Source: DASPJR01 sp035628505 (GTDB taxonomy: Bacteria; Planctomycetota; SZUA-567; H5-PLA8). From it: a DNA stretch of 64,000 nt. Within the stretch, counting starts at the first letter, position 1. Each line of letters opens with the position of its first letter. Below the pieces are notes generated by a model. The model saw only the letters and a list, made by a program, of their open reading frames with translations. It was not told the DNA's origin and did no database searches. Made by a program: the position numbers and the translations under genes. Positions 40,959 through 49,084 of the stretch are shown here, piece by piece. The DNA lies in the NCBI GenBank assembly GCA_035628505.1, contig DASPJR010000067.1, positions 1 to 64,000 of the forward strand, written 5' to 3'.

Positions 40959-42293
40959 CTATGCTTTTTCCTTTAGCGCCGCCGGCGTCGGGTCAACCTC
41001 GTGCGGCAGAATCGAAGCGTAGTGCTCGCGAATAGTCGCAGGATCGTCTCCCAAAATCGCGGCCACTTCTTCGACGTTGCGCCCGTTGCGCAGCAACAGG
41101 CTTGCGCAAGTTCGCCGGCCAATGCGGCAGTCCATATGTGTAAGCACGCCGGCGGCGGCTGCCGCCTTCTTCAGCGCTGCGTTGTACTGCTTGTTGTAAT
41201 TCTTCGGATCTGCCCAGGGCTCGCCAGTCTCTGGTTCATTGAAAAGCACGTCGCCGGCTTCAAGCCGCCGCTTGATAATCTTCTGCACGGCCGTAGGCAC
41301 GCGGATCTGCCTCGATCCCTGCTTAAGCGTTAGGTGCTTTAGCGGAGAAAGGGCCACCCGACTTAAATCGTTGTCGAAGTCGTCTCGCTTCAGCGTAATC
41401 AGCTCGTCCGGACGAAGTCCTAGGGCCACCTGAACGCGAAAAAGATCACACCAGGGTGACGGCAACTTTTCCGCCACAAGCTCTGCCTGGTCGCGTTCCA
41501 ACCACCGAATGCGGCCGCGATCAGCACGCACTTCTTTTTTCTTCACAGAAGTTACAGCCTTACGGGCGACTGAAACACCAGAATCTTCCAGAAAGCGAAG
41601 TACCGCTCTTCTGATTTGCGCTCTCCTTCCGGCGCCGATCGGCCGAGGCGGCGTCTTGTCTTCCTTTTTCTGTTTTACCGTGAGCCCGCGCAGCCAAGCG
41701 TCAATATCACGCTCTCGGCCTGCCAGCTCGTCGACTTCCATCCTGTCTCCGCCGTGCTCCTCACCCGGTTTCGGGGGATCAAAGTGGTCTACGAAGCGCC
41801 AGAGATCGTAGCCGATAATTTTCGTATGATCGCCGTCACGGCCTTTGTAATTGGCAAGCCAGAGTCGGCACGCGTCCCCCAAAGTGGGGCAAGGACCTGT
41901 GCGAATCTTTTTTCCCCGCCAGTGCTCCAATTCCTTTTCCAACCGCCGAATTCTTGTGATCGCTTTACCCCATTCCTCTTTGTAAAAAGCCACATCCATT
42001 TTGAGTGACGCTATTTCACCCTGATCTGGAATGACTTTCTTAATCTTCACGCTGCCTGTAGGTCCTAGCCATGCTTTCCTGATTTCCTCAGGCGTGTTTG
42101 GATGTGGCTGCTCCCAATACTCCGGGTTGAGAAAATTTCTGTTGAGCCATTCGAGGCGCTTTTGAGCAGGCTCCTGACTGTCCCCGAGCGCAATACGCTC
42201 CGTCCGCATTCGCACCGGATGCCGGAAATATGCCACCCAAACTTTTCCTCTTTTTTCTTGGCGCATTTTGATTGGCTTGCGAGTTCTACCCAC
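40959..42293 (-). CDS. int: Tyrosine recombinase (integrase)
   Basis: A 444-aa integrase. The N-terminal part (MGRTRKPIKMRQEKRGKVWV, AYFRHPVRMRTERIALGDS) is a basic arm-binding-type region. A coiled segment follows around residues 95-130, then a SAM-like core-binding domain. The catalytic domain has the first Arg in GLRPDELITLKRDDF, the second motif in RIGRRTCASLLLRNGRNVEE (Arg at the usual His position of HxxR), and the nucleophile Tyr in ATIREHYASILP. It lies 138 nt from the intact tRNA-Leu and is transcribed away from it, the usual arrangement for tRNA-targeting integrases. TTAGGA repeats upstream may be its arm sites. Confidence 0.92.
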   Translation of the reverse strand: MGRTRKPIKMRQEKRGKVWVAYFRHPVRMRTERIALGDSQEPAQKRLEWLNRNFLNPEYWEQPHPNTPEEIRKAWLGPTGSVKIKKVIPDQGEIASLKMDVAFYKEEWGKAITRIRRLEKELEHWRGKKIRTGPCPTLGDACRLWLANYKGRDGDHTKIIGYDLWRFVDHFDPPKPGEEHGGDRMEVDELAGRERDIDAWLRGLTVKQKKEDKTPPRPIGAGRRAQIRRAVLRFLEDSGVSVARKAVTSVKKKEVRADRGRIRWLERDQAELVAEKLPSPWCDLFRVQVALGLRPDELITLKRDDFDNDLSRVALSPLKHLTLKQGSRQIRVPTAVQKIIKRRLEAGDVLFNEPETGEPWADPKNYNKQYNAALKKAAAAAGVLTHMDCRIGRRTCASLLLRNGRNVEEVAAILGDDPATIREHYASILPHEVDPTPAALKEKA

Positions 42294-42317
42294 GGCTACC
42301 TCCCCCTAGCGGATAGG

Positions 42318-42353
42318 TTAGGAACAGTCAATATATTAGGAGTTAGATTAGGA
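42318..42353 (+). promoter_or_regulatory. Candidate integrase arm-type sites, right end
   Basis: Three TTAGGA hexamers at 42318, 42336 and 42348. The last two lie in ATTAGGAGTTAGATTAGGA, which has the same 12-bp spacing and ATTAGGAGTT lead as the left-end pair at 24491-24509. They lie between the integrase start and the att core and may also affect integrase transcription. Confidence 0.5.
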
Positions 42354-42431
42354 AATTCAAAGAAAAACCCGGCTGCATGAGCTGGGTTTGAGGGGCGCCT
42401 CAAGCGCAATTTACCTATGAGATTTGATTGA

Positions 42432-42515
42432 TGCCGAGGAAGGGAGTCGAACCCTTACGCCCGTGAAGGCACTAGCTCCTGAAGCTAGCGCGTCTGCCAG
42501 TTCCGCCACCTCGGC
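42432..42515 (-). tRNA. tRNA-Leu (anticodon CAG)
   Basis: 84 nt on the minus strand: acceptor stem GCCGAGG pairs with CCTCGGC plus discriminator A. The anticodon stem CTAGC/GCTAG encloses loop TTCAGGA with anticodon CAG (42481-42479), and the T arm contains GGGTTCGACTCCC. A long variable arm (TGCCTTCACGGGCGTA) fits a class II leucine tRNA. CCA is not encoded. The 3' 53 nt are duplicated at 24386-24438, marking the integration site; the anticodon loop lies at the edge of the identity, where crossover probably occurs. Confidence 0.95.
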
Positions 42516-42647
42516 AAGCTGCTTTTCTGCAGCGAAGACGTATTTGTAACCCGTCAGCGCGATTCGTCAATTGCACATCGCTGCGGGCTTAAAATTCAGG
42601 CGCCACCGTGTGAGTTCGGTCGCGCGTCCTTTGACTTAAACGTTCAG

Positions 42648-43931
42648 TCATGCGCCATCCGGTGTGAGTTCGATCACGCGCCGCTCCAGCATCGAGCGGT
42701 CCGCGGCGAATGCGATCAGGTGGCCGGCGAGCGAATCTTCGATCCGCGTGGCGCCTGCTGATGCGGCATCGCCGCGCAGCACGCTGATGAAATCGGCTAT
42801 CAGCCGTTCATCGCCGCCGCCATGGCCATCGCTGCCTGCGTCTGTGCGGATGAGTTCCTCCGAGAAAGGCTGTCCGGCAACACGCTGTGGGCGGCGCACG
42901 CGCAGCTCAGCCGCTTCCATGTCGCCCTCGATCTCGCCGAGCGTTCCCACGAGGTGGATGTTCCGGGTCGCTCGTGCGGTTGCGCAGAACATATCGTGCG
43001 AGACGGTGACTCCATTGGCGAATTCGACGATTACCGTCTGCCGGTCCACCACATCGTTGTCGCAGTGCCACACGCAGCGGCCATAGGGATTATCCGTTCG
43101 CAGCGAGCGCAGCTTGTCTTTCTCTGTCGGATTGCTGAGATGCTCGATCGACTCCCATGCGTAGCCCTGATGCAGTTTCTGCGTGATGTGGATGGCGCGC
43201 GCGGAATACTGGCAGGTCGACTCGATCTCGCAGCCATCCAGACAGCGCAGCGCCGAACCAGGTGGCGCATTCTCTCTGCGGAAGTGGGTCAGAGATCCGA
43301 AACTGGCGACGCGAACGGGCTGAACTCCCGAAAGCAGCCACGCAATGATATCCATGTCGTGGCAGCACTTCTGCAGCAGCATCGGGCTCGAACGTTCGCG
43401 GCTGTTCCAGCGGCCTCTGATAAAGGAGGTCGCCATATGATGGTATGCAACGTTCTCAGACGTGTGCATTGAAACGATGTCGCCGATCGTCTTGGCCGTA
43501 ACAAGCTGCTTAAGCTTTGCGTAAAATGGCGCGTAGCGGAGCACGTGGCAGATCATCACTGTGCGGCGATGCTGGCGAGCGGCCGCGATCAGCTCGCGTA
43601 CGTGTGCTTCGCTGCGCGCGATGGGTTTCTCAAGCAGCATGTGATACCCGCGCTGGAGAAGCGGCATGGACGACGCGTGGTGGAGATGATCCATCGTGCC
43701 GTTGATCACCGCGTCGGCCAGTTGCTCGCGCGAAAGCAGATCCTCGTACGACTCAAAGCGCATTGAGGCCGGAACAGAATGCTCGTCGCCGACAGCCTGG
43801 CGGCGGACCGGATTGGGTTCCGCGATTGCGACAATTCTCATGCGCTCAGGATGCTTCAGCGCGTAACGCGCATAACCTGTGGCGCGCAATCCAGCACCTA
43901 TGATTGCTACGGTTACTGCCCTGGCGCTCAC
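42648..43931 (-). CDS. Gfo/Idh/MocA-family NAD(P)-dependent oxidoreductase
   Basis: About 427 aa from a GTG at 43931 with GAGG 7 nt upstream. Longer frames (ATG 43952 or 44036) lack a ribosome-binding site and overlap the divergent gene leader. The N-terminal Rossmann fold has VTVAIIGAGLRATGYARYAL, then VAIAEPNPVRR and the catalytic EKPIARSEAHV. The C-terminal half is the mixed sheet domain with the substrate-side block HDMDIIAWLLSG. Gfo/Idh/MocA enzymes oxidise or epimerise sugars and inositols or act as glycosidases by NAD-dependent redox chemistry; the exact substrate is unknown. Confidence 0.88.
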   Translation of the reverse strand: MSARAVTVAIIGAGLRATGYARYALKHPERMRIVAIAEPNPVRRQAVGDEHSVPASMRFESYEDLLSREQLADAVINGTMDHLHHASSMPLLQRGYHMLLEKPIARSEAHVRELIAAARQHRRTVMICHVLRYAPFYAKLKQLVTAKTIGDIVSMHTSENVAYHHMATSFIRGRWNSRERSSPMLLQKCCHDMDIIAWLLSGVQPVRVASFGSLTHFRRENAPPGSALRCLDGCEIESTCQYSARAIHITQKLHQGYAWESIEHLSNPTEKDKLRSLRTDNPYGRCVWHCDNDVVDRQTVIVEFANGVTVSHDMFCATARATRNIHLVGTLGEIEGDMEAAELRVRRPQRVAGQPFSEELIRTDAGSDGHGGGDERLIADFISVLRGDAASAGATRIEDSLAGHLIAFAADRSMLERRVIELTPDGA

Positions 43932-44089
43932 GTCGTTTCCTCGTGTTGTCATTGATGAAAAATCTGAAGCGGCTGCGCTTGCCGCCTCGGCGAATGCACC
44001 TAAGTTGTGAGAAAGGACCCTGGCGCCGGGCGCCACCTTTTCAGCTTTTCAGGCGTTCAGCGCACGCCACACGTTCCGGAGAAACTAGC

Positions 44090-45826
44090 ATGCCTCTCGA
44101 AGCTTTGACCAAACTTCGTCCAGCCCAGCCGCGCGCGTTTGTACCTCAAAATGCGGACCTGGGCGATTGGAATCAGGTGGAGCCGCTTTTTGAAAAACTC
44201 AAAGCGCAGGCCTCCTCGGTGCGCACGCCGCGGGAGCTCGAACGCTGGGTGCTCAACGCCAGCGAACTCGGCGCCGCGCTCGACCAGGAAGGCTCGACGC
44301 GCTACGTGAGCATGACCTGCCACACCGATGATGCCGAAACTGAGAAGGCGTTCCTGCATTTCATTGAGCATCTCGAGCCCAAAGCGAAGCCGCACTGGCA
44401 CAAGATCAAAGAAATCTTCCTGAGCATTCCCGCGCATAAGAAGCTGCCGCAGAAACGCTGGCAGGTTTTTACGCGCGCGGTGAAGAATGACGTCGAGCTT
44501 TTCCGCCCGGAAAACGTGGCGCTGCAGGTTGAAGAATCGAAGCTCGACCAGCAATACCAGAAGATCATGGCCGCAATGACGGTGCAGTTTCAGGACAAAG
44601 AGCAGACACTGCAGCAGATGGGACGCTACCTTGAAGAGACGGATCGCTCGCTGCGGCAGAACGCCTGGGAACTGATCGCGAAACGGCGCCTGCAGGATAA
44701 AGACAAGATCGAGCAGATCTTTGACGAACTGTTGAAGCTGCGCACGAAGATCGCCACCAATGCAGGGCTGAAGAACTTCCGCGACTTTGCCTTCCGCGTG
44801 CGCGGCCGCTTTGATTACACGCCCAAAGAATGCGAAGCGTTTCACGATGCTGTCGCCGAGCTGGCGGTCCCGCTCGCGCGCGATCTGCAGAAGCGGCGCC
44901 AGAAACTGCTGGGCGTCGACAAGCTGCGGCCGTGGGACCTAGGCGTTGACGTTCGCAACCGGCCGCCGCTGCGCCCGTTCAATGATTGCAAAACACTCGT
45001 CGACAAGTGCCACGGCATCTTCAAGAAGATCGATCCGGCGCTCGCCAAGGACTTCAATGTCATGCGCCAGCACAACCTGCTGGACCTCGACAGCCGCAAG
45101 GGCAAAGCGCCGGGCGGGTACCAGTGTTCGCTCGAAGAGGCGAGGCTGCCGTTCATTTTCATGAACGCCGTCGGGCTGCACCGCGATGTCGAAACCATGC
45201 TGCATGAAGCCGGGCACGCGTTCCATGCGCTGGCCGCGCGCAGCGAACCGGTGCTCGCGTACCGTTCGGCGCCGATCGAATTCTGCGAAGTCGCTTCGAT
45301 GAGCATGGAACTGCTCGGCGCGCCGCACCTGACTGAGTTCTACACGCCCGAGGAAGCGGCGCGCGCACGCCGTACTCACCTGGAAGGCATCATCGCTCTG
45401 CTACCCTGGGTGGCGACGATCGATGCATTCCAGCACTGGATCTACACGCATGCCGGCCACAACAGCGAGCAGCGCAAGACGCAGTGGCTTAAGCTGCGCA
45501 AGCGCTTTGGCGGCATTGAAGATTACAGCGGCTACGAGGATGCTCTGGCGTACATGTGGCACCGCCAGGGCCATCTGTTCGGCATGCCGTTCTATTACAT
45601 CGAGTACGGCATCGCGCAGCTCGGCGCACTGCAGCTTTGGCTGCGTTCAAAGAAGAACGTGGCCGATGCGGTGCGGCATTACCGCAAGGCGCTGGCGCTG
45701 GGCGGTTCACGCCCGCTGCCGGAGCTCTTTAAAGCCGCGAAGATCAAGTTCGACTTCAGCGCCAAAACGGTAAAGCCGCTGATCAAGGAAATTCAAAAGG
45801 AGCTGAAGGAGCTGGACGACGCGTAA
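44090..45826 (+). CDS. M3-family oligoendopeptidase
   Basis: 578 aa from ATG 44090 (GGAGAAA upstream). The frame is open to 43904, but that stretch overlaps the divergent gene. The zinc motif HEAGHAFHALAAR (near residue 378) is followed by the third ligand region EFCEVASMSMELLG, as in PepF-type peptidases. The N-terminal half is the helical oligopeptidase F domain, and the C-terminal block YYIEYGIAQLGALQLW is typical. No signal peptide, so it is cytoplasmic, degrading short peptides. It stands alone on the plus strand, divergent from the oxidoreductase gene. Confidence 0.92.
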   Translation: MPLEALTKLRPAQPRAFVPQNADLGDWNQVEPLFEKLKAQASSVRTPRELERWVLNASELGAALDQEGSTRYVSMTCHTDDAETEKAFLHFIEHLEPKAKPHWHKIKEIFLSIPAHKKLPQKRWQVFTRAVKNDVELFRPENVALQVEESKLDQQYQKIMAAMTVQFQDKEQTLQQMGRYLEETDRSLRQNAWELIAKRRLQDKDKIEQIFDELLKLRTKIATNAGLKNFRDFAFRVRGRFDYTPKECEAFHDAVAELAVPLARDLQKRRQKLLGVDKLRPWDLGVDVRNRPPLRPFNDCKTLVDKCHGIFKKIDPALAKDFNVMRQHNLLDLDSRKGKAPGGYQCSLEEARLPFIFMNAVGLHRDVETMLHEAGHAFHALAARSEPVLAYRSAPIEFCEVASMSMELLGAPHLTEFYTPEEAARARRTHLEGIIALLPWVATIDAFQHWIYTHAGHNSEQRKTQWLKLRKRFGGIEDYSGYEDALAYMWHRQGHLFGMPFYYIEYGIAQLGALQLWLRSKKNVADAVRHYRKALALGGSRPLPELFKAAKIKFDFSAKTVKPLIKEIQKELKELDDA

Positions 45827-46082
45827 GGCCGGTCGTTTCGAGGGGAGGAATGCGCTCGCCCCTCACTGATACTAAGATGCTTTGCGCTCGCAATTTGTCG
45901 GGACTTTTTTTTAGAAAGTTTTGTATCCCCGCGCAAGTGACTGAAGGTTCGTGGGTTATGCGATAAAAAAGATTCTGGCAGCTCGATTAGTTCGCACATT
46001 GTGCGTCGAATGTGCGAGAGATGAAGTGTACCCGTTGTTTTCGGGGCTGCACTTCGCTATAGTTAGACGTTAGGGAGTGGAT

Positions 46083-46337
46083 ATGGAATTTCCTGACATC
46101 AACACGAGAGTCACGCGTGATCCAAAAGTGTGTGGCGGTGAGCCCGTTGTTAAAGGCACACGCGTGACGTTGCGCACCGTTCTAGCGACACTCGCGGAAG
46201 GCGCAACGATCGAGCAGATTCTTAAAGATTTTCCCTCGTTAAAGGAAGACGACGTACGCGCGATCATCGCGTTTGCAGCAGCCTCAGCACATGAGGATCT
46301 GCCTCTACGTGCGATTCCCCTGCAGCATGCGAATTAA
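46083..46337 (+). CDS. DUF433 antitoxin-like protein
   Basis: 84 aa from ATG 46083, preceded by AGGGAG; a GTG two codons earlier is less likely. The DUF433 pattern is clear: ITRDPxVCGGEPVVKGTRVT, LATLAEGATIEQILKDFPSL and DVRAIIAFAAA. DUF433 is a small helix-turn-helix-like family usually paired with a DUF5615 PIN-like protein, and the two are regarded as a toxin-antitoxin pair. Its end overlaps the partner's start by 11 nt. Confidence 0.92.
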   Translation: MEFPDINTRVTRDPKVCGGEPVVKGTRVTLRTVLATLAEGATIEQILKDFPSLKEDDVRAIIAFAAASAHEDLPLRAIPLQHAN

Positions 46338-46686
46338 GCTGGATGAGAACATTCCCGCGAGCGTTAAAGTTGCGCTTGCCGCGCTAGGGCACGACGTCGA
46401 CACCGTCAATGATGAACTGTTAACGGGTCAGCCTGATGGTGATGTTTGGGCGGCAGCTCAAAAGGCTCAGCGCTTTTTCGTAACGCAAGACATGGACTTT
46501 TCCGACGCCCGAATGTTCCCGCCAGGATCGCATCATGGACTGCTGTTGCTCCGCATCCGTAATCCAGGGCGCCAGGCGATTATCGATAAGCTCAATTCCC
46601 TGTTCAACAACGAAGAAGTTTCTAATTGGGGCGGGTGCATTGTTGCAGTGACGGACATGAAGGTTCGCGTGCGCGGGCCCCGGTAA
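46327..46686 (+). CDS. DUF5615 (PIN-like) toxin-like protein
   Basis: 119 aa from ATG 46327, inside the 3' end of the DUF433 gene. The PIN-like blocks are MRIKLDENIPASVKVALAAL, GHDVDTVNDELL and FFVTQDMDFSDARMFPPGSH, with conserved acidic residues in LDEN and QDMDF. DUF5615 proteins resemble VapC nucleases, so a VapC-like RNase toxin is inferred. The C-terminal part IIDKLNSLFNNEEVSNWGGC is usual for the family. Confidence 0.9.
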   Translation: MRIKLDENIPASVKVALAALGHDVDTVNDELLTGQPDGDVWAAAQKAQRFFVTQDMDFSDARMFPPGSHHGLLLLRIRNPGRQAIIDKLNSLFNNEEVSNWGGCIVAVTDMKVRVRGPR

Positions 46687-46775
46687 AAATTCGAGTGTTG
46701 ACGAGGCAAACAGATACTCACAGCCTCGAAGCTGCGCTAGTTCAAACTCGCGCAACCAAGATGATGGCGCACGTG

Positions 46776-46816
46776 GCCGGCGGGACGCCGGCGGTCCCAG
46801 CAGGCTGGAAGCCTGC
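46776..46816. repeat. Twin GGA-loop hairpins
   Basis: Two adjacent perfect hairpins share a GGA loop: GCCGGCG-GGA-CGCCGGC (46776-46792) and GCAGGCT-GGA-AGCCTGC (46800-46816). They sit between the convergent toxin-like gene and the MalG gene (stop at 46825). This is a known type of dispersed intergenic repeat in several phyla and can act as a bidirectional terminator. Confidence 0.55.
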
Positions 46817-46824
46817 GCTACCAG

Positions 46825-48138
46825 CTAGCCCTTAATCCCCGTCATCGCGATGCCCTGCATGAAGGTCTTGCGGGCGATAATGAACAGGATGATCAGCGGC
46901 AGCGAGAACATCATGCTCGCGGCCATCAGGATGTGCCAGGGCGTGCCGCCCTGCTGGCTCTGGAACTGCTGCAGGCCCAGCGAAAGTGTAAACTGTGAGC
47001 GGTCCGTCAGGTACAGCAGCGGGCCCATGAAATCTTTCCAGCAGCCCAGGAACTGAAAGAGCGCGATCATCGCCAGGGCAGGACGCGCCAGCGGCACAAT
47101 CACGTGCCAGATGATTTCAAGCTCGGTGCAGCCATCGATGCGCGCGGCGTCCAGCAGATCGCGCGGCAGACCGAGGAAAAACTGGCGTAGCAGGAAGATG
47201 TAGAACGCTCCGCCGAACCACGCCGGGACCCACAGCGGCTTGAACGTGCCCACCCACCCCAGCGAGCGGAACACGTCGAAGATCGGCACCATCGTCGCCG
47301 GGAATGGTACCATCATGACGGCAAGCGTCAGCGCGAAGAGCACATCCCGTCCCGGAAAATTCAGGAACGAGAACGAATACGCCACCAGCGTGCAGGACAC
47401 GGTTACGCCGATCACGGACAGAATGCAGACCCAGAGTGTATTCAGCAGGCAGCGCATGAACCCGGCGGAGAAAAAGCCGGGATCATCGTCCTTCTGGCGC
47501 ATGCGTTCCAGAGCGCCGGCGTAGTTCGACCAGAATACGTGCGGCACTTCGCTCAGTTCGGATTCTGCCACGCAATCCCACTTCTTCTCTCCCTGGTCCT
47601 TCTCACGCTCGGCGGAGAATTCCGGCTGCCACTGCGTGACATACCAGTGCCCGGCGGGACATTCCTTGACGATTTCCACTGGAACGGGCTCTGGTTCGTA
47701 CTCCTCGCGGCCGGCCAGCGTGTATTTGACCATCGCTTTGCCATCTTTGACGACGTCCGCTTCAAGCAGCTTGCGCTGACCTTTGTCGTGGCCGCCTTTG
47801 AGCACCGCGATGACGTGCGGCTTTTCGAGCTGCTTCTGCTTTTCGACGATCAGCTTCTCTCCGCCGAGCACCGCCAGTGTTGCGCGCGGAATCCACGTGG
47901 GCGGAAGTTGCATGGTCTGGCTGAGCGGCTTGAGCGACGTGACGGTCATCCACAGCAGCGGCAACATGAACAGCGAGCCGGCGGCAAGCAGAATCACATG
48001 CAGCGCGCCGTGTACGACCGGATTTCCGCCGCCAACTTTGTTGCCGTAGCCGCCGCCGGCGTCTTCCACCGGAGCCTTGGGTCCGATTCGCTTGCTGAAC
48101 CGCCCGCTGAGCCATCTGCTGAGTTTACTTTCCGGCAT
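46825..48138 (-). CDS. Carbohydrate ABC transporter permease, MalG type, with large inserted domain
   Basis: 437 aa from ATG 48138, overlapping the MalF stop by 14 nt. The first membrane helix (HVILLAAGSLFMLPLLWMTV) is followed by a soluble insertion of about 150 residues containing Lys/Glu-rich segments (GEKLIVEKQKQLEKPHVIAV, REEYEPEPVPVEIVKECPAG). The remaining five helices come next, with the ATPase-docking EAA loop RDLLDAARIDGCTELEIIWH and VIVPLARPALA. Normal MalG proteins are about 280 aa, so the insertion between helices 1 and 2 is a clear extra domain facing the periplasm. No ATPase gene is adjacent, so a shared MsmX-type ATPase must serve it. Confidence 0.9.
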   Translation of the reverse strand: MPESKLSRWLSGRFSKRIGPKAPVEDAGGGYGNKVGGGNPVVHGALHVILLAAGSLFMLPLLWMTVTSLKPLSQTMQLPPTWIPRATLAVLGGEKLIVEKQKQLEKPHVIAVLKGGHDKGQRKLLEADVVKDGKAMVKYTLAGREEYEPEPVPVEIVKECPAGHWYVTQWQPEFSAEREKDQGEKKWDCVAESELSEVPHVFWSNYAGALERMRQKDDDPGFFSAGFMRCLLNTLWVCILSVIGVTVSCTLVAYSFSFLNFPGRDVLFALTLAVMMVPFPATMVPIFDVFRSLGWVGTFKPLWVPAWFGGAFYIFLLRQFFLGLPRDLLDAARIDGCTELEIIWHVIVPLARPALAMIALFQFLGCWKDFMGPLLYLTDRSQFTLSLGLQQFQSQQGGTPWHILMAASMMFSLPLIILFIIARKTFMQGIAMTGIKG

Positions 48139-49081
48139 AGTAGACCCGATCTCTCGAGAGCCGGAAGGCAATGATGGTCAGCGCCAGGATGATCAGAAAC
48201 AGCAGCCAGGCCATCGCGCTGGCGTAACCCATGCGGAAATAGCGAAAGGCATTGTCCCAGATATAGAGCGGCAGAAAGGTCGTCGCGCGGGCCGGACCGC
48301 CCTCGCCTTTTGTGACGATGAACGCTTCCGTGAAGACCTGGAAGGCGCCGATGATTCCCATGATGATGTTAAAAAAGATGATCGGGCTGATCATTGGCAG
48401 CGTGACGTAGCGAATTTTCTGCAGCGTCGAAGCGCCATCGATGTCGGCGGCCTCATACATTTCCTGCGGCACGTCCTGCAGTTTCGCCAGATAAATAAAC
48501 GCGTTCTGTCCGACGCTCCAGAGCGCCATGAACACCAGCGACGGCAGCGCCCACGTCGTGTCAGAAAGCCAGGCAGGCGGCCCCCAGGCGACCTTTGGGT
48601 CGGCTTTCATCAGTTCGACAACCGACGGGTCCCACCATTTCCGTACTTCGTTGGCGAAGTCGAAGAATGGGCGCAGCATGCTGTTAAGCAAGCCGAACTC
48701 GGGGTTGTACATCCACATCCAGAGGATGGCCGTAACTGTCGCGGGAACCAGATGCGGCAGGTAGAAGATGACGCTGTAAAGCACCTGTCCGCGGCGCGCG
48801 GCATTCATCATCAATGCCAGGCTGAGTGAAACGATGAGACCCGCGGGAATCGACAAGGCGGCGTAGTAGAAGGTGTTCGCCAGCGCTTTCCAGAAGACCT
48901 CATCGCCGGCAATCTCGCGGAAATTGGACAGACCGACGAACCTGGGAGACTGCAGCACGCTGAAATCGGTGAAGCTGTAATAAACCGATGCGGCGAACGG
49001 ATAGAGTGTAAAAACGCTCAGCCCGATGATCCACGGCAGCGCGTAGAGCAGACCCTTGTAGCGGCTTTCAATGGCGGGCAT
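48125..49081 (-). CDS. Carbohydrate ABC transporter permease, MalF type
   Basis: A 318-aa permease with six predicted helices, beginning MPAIESRYKGLLYALPWIIG. The EAA loop is PQEMYEAADIDGASTLQKIR followed by YVTLPMISP. A periplasmic segment of about 60 residues (PFFDFANEVRKWWDPSVVEL) lies between helices and is somewhat longer than usual. It forms the membrane channel with the overlapping MalG-type permease and is preceded by the binding-protein gene (4-nt gap). Confidence 0.92.
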   Translation of the reverse strand: MPAIESRYKGLLYALPWIIGLSVFTLYPFAASVYYSFTDFSVLQSPRFVGLSNFREIAGDEVFWKALANTFYYAALSIPAGLIVSLSLALMMNAARRGQVLYSVIFYLPHLVPATVTAILWMWMYNPEFGLLNSMLRPFFDFANEVRKWWDPSVVELMKADPKVAWGPPAWLSDTTWALPSLVFMALWSVGQNAFIYLAKLQDVPQEMYEAADIDGASTLQKIRYVTLPMISPIIFFNIIMGIIGAFQVFTEAFIVTKGEGGPARATTFLPLYIWDNAFRYFRMGYASAMAWLLFLIILALTIIAFRLSRDRVYYAGK

Positions 49082-49084
49082 AGG

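Larger units (their letters stand above)
24386..42484. mobile_element. Integrated phage-like element in tRNA-Leu(CAG), 18.1 kb
   Basis: Bounded by a perfect 53-bp direct repeat derived from tRNA-Leu. The tyrosine integrase gene (40959-42293) lies beside the intact tRNA. Almost all genes run on the minus strand in short overlapping or tightly spaced units. Phage-type proteins occur (prohead protease, tape-measure-like, DUF932, DUF5131, sigma factor), but I find no terminase, portal or major capsid. Base composition is visibly more AT-rich than the flanks, especially at 37-41 kb. It may be a phage satellite, an integrative element with phage genes, or a deletion-damaged prophage. Confidence 0.9.

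Noticed and set aside
24386..42484. CRISPR array or cas genes
   Set aside because: No regularly spaced identical repeats of 20-40 bp and no Cas-like proteins were seen here or elsewhere in the window.
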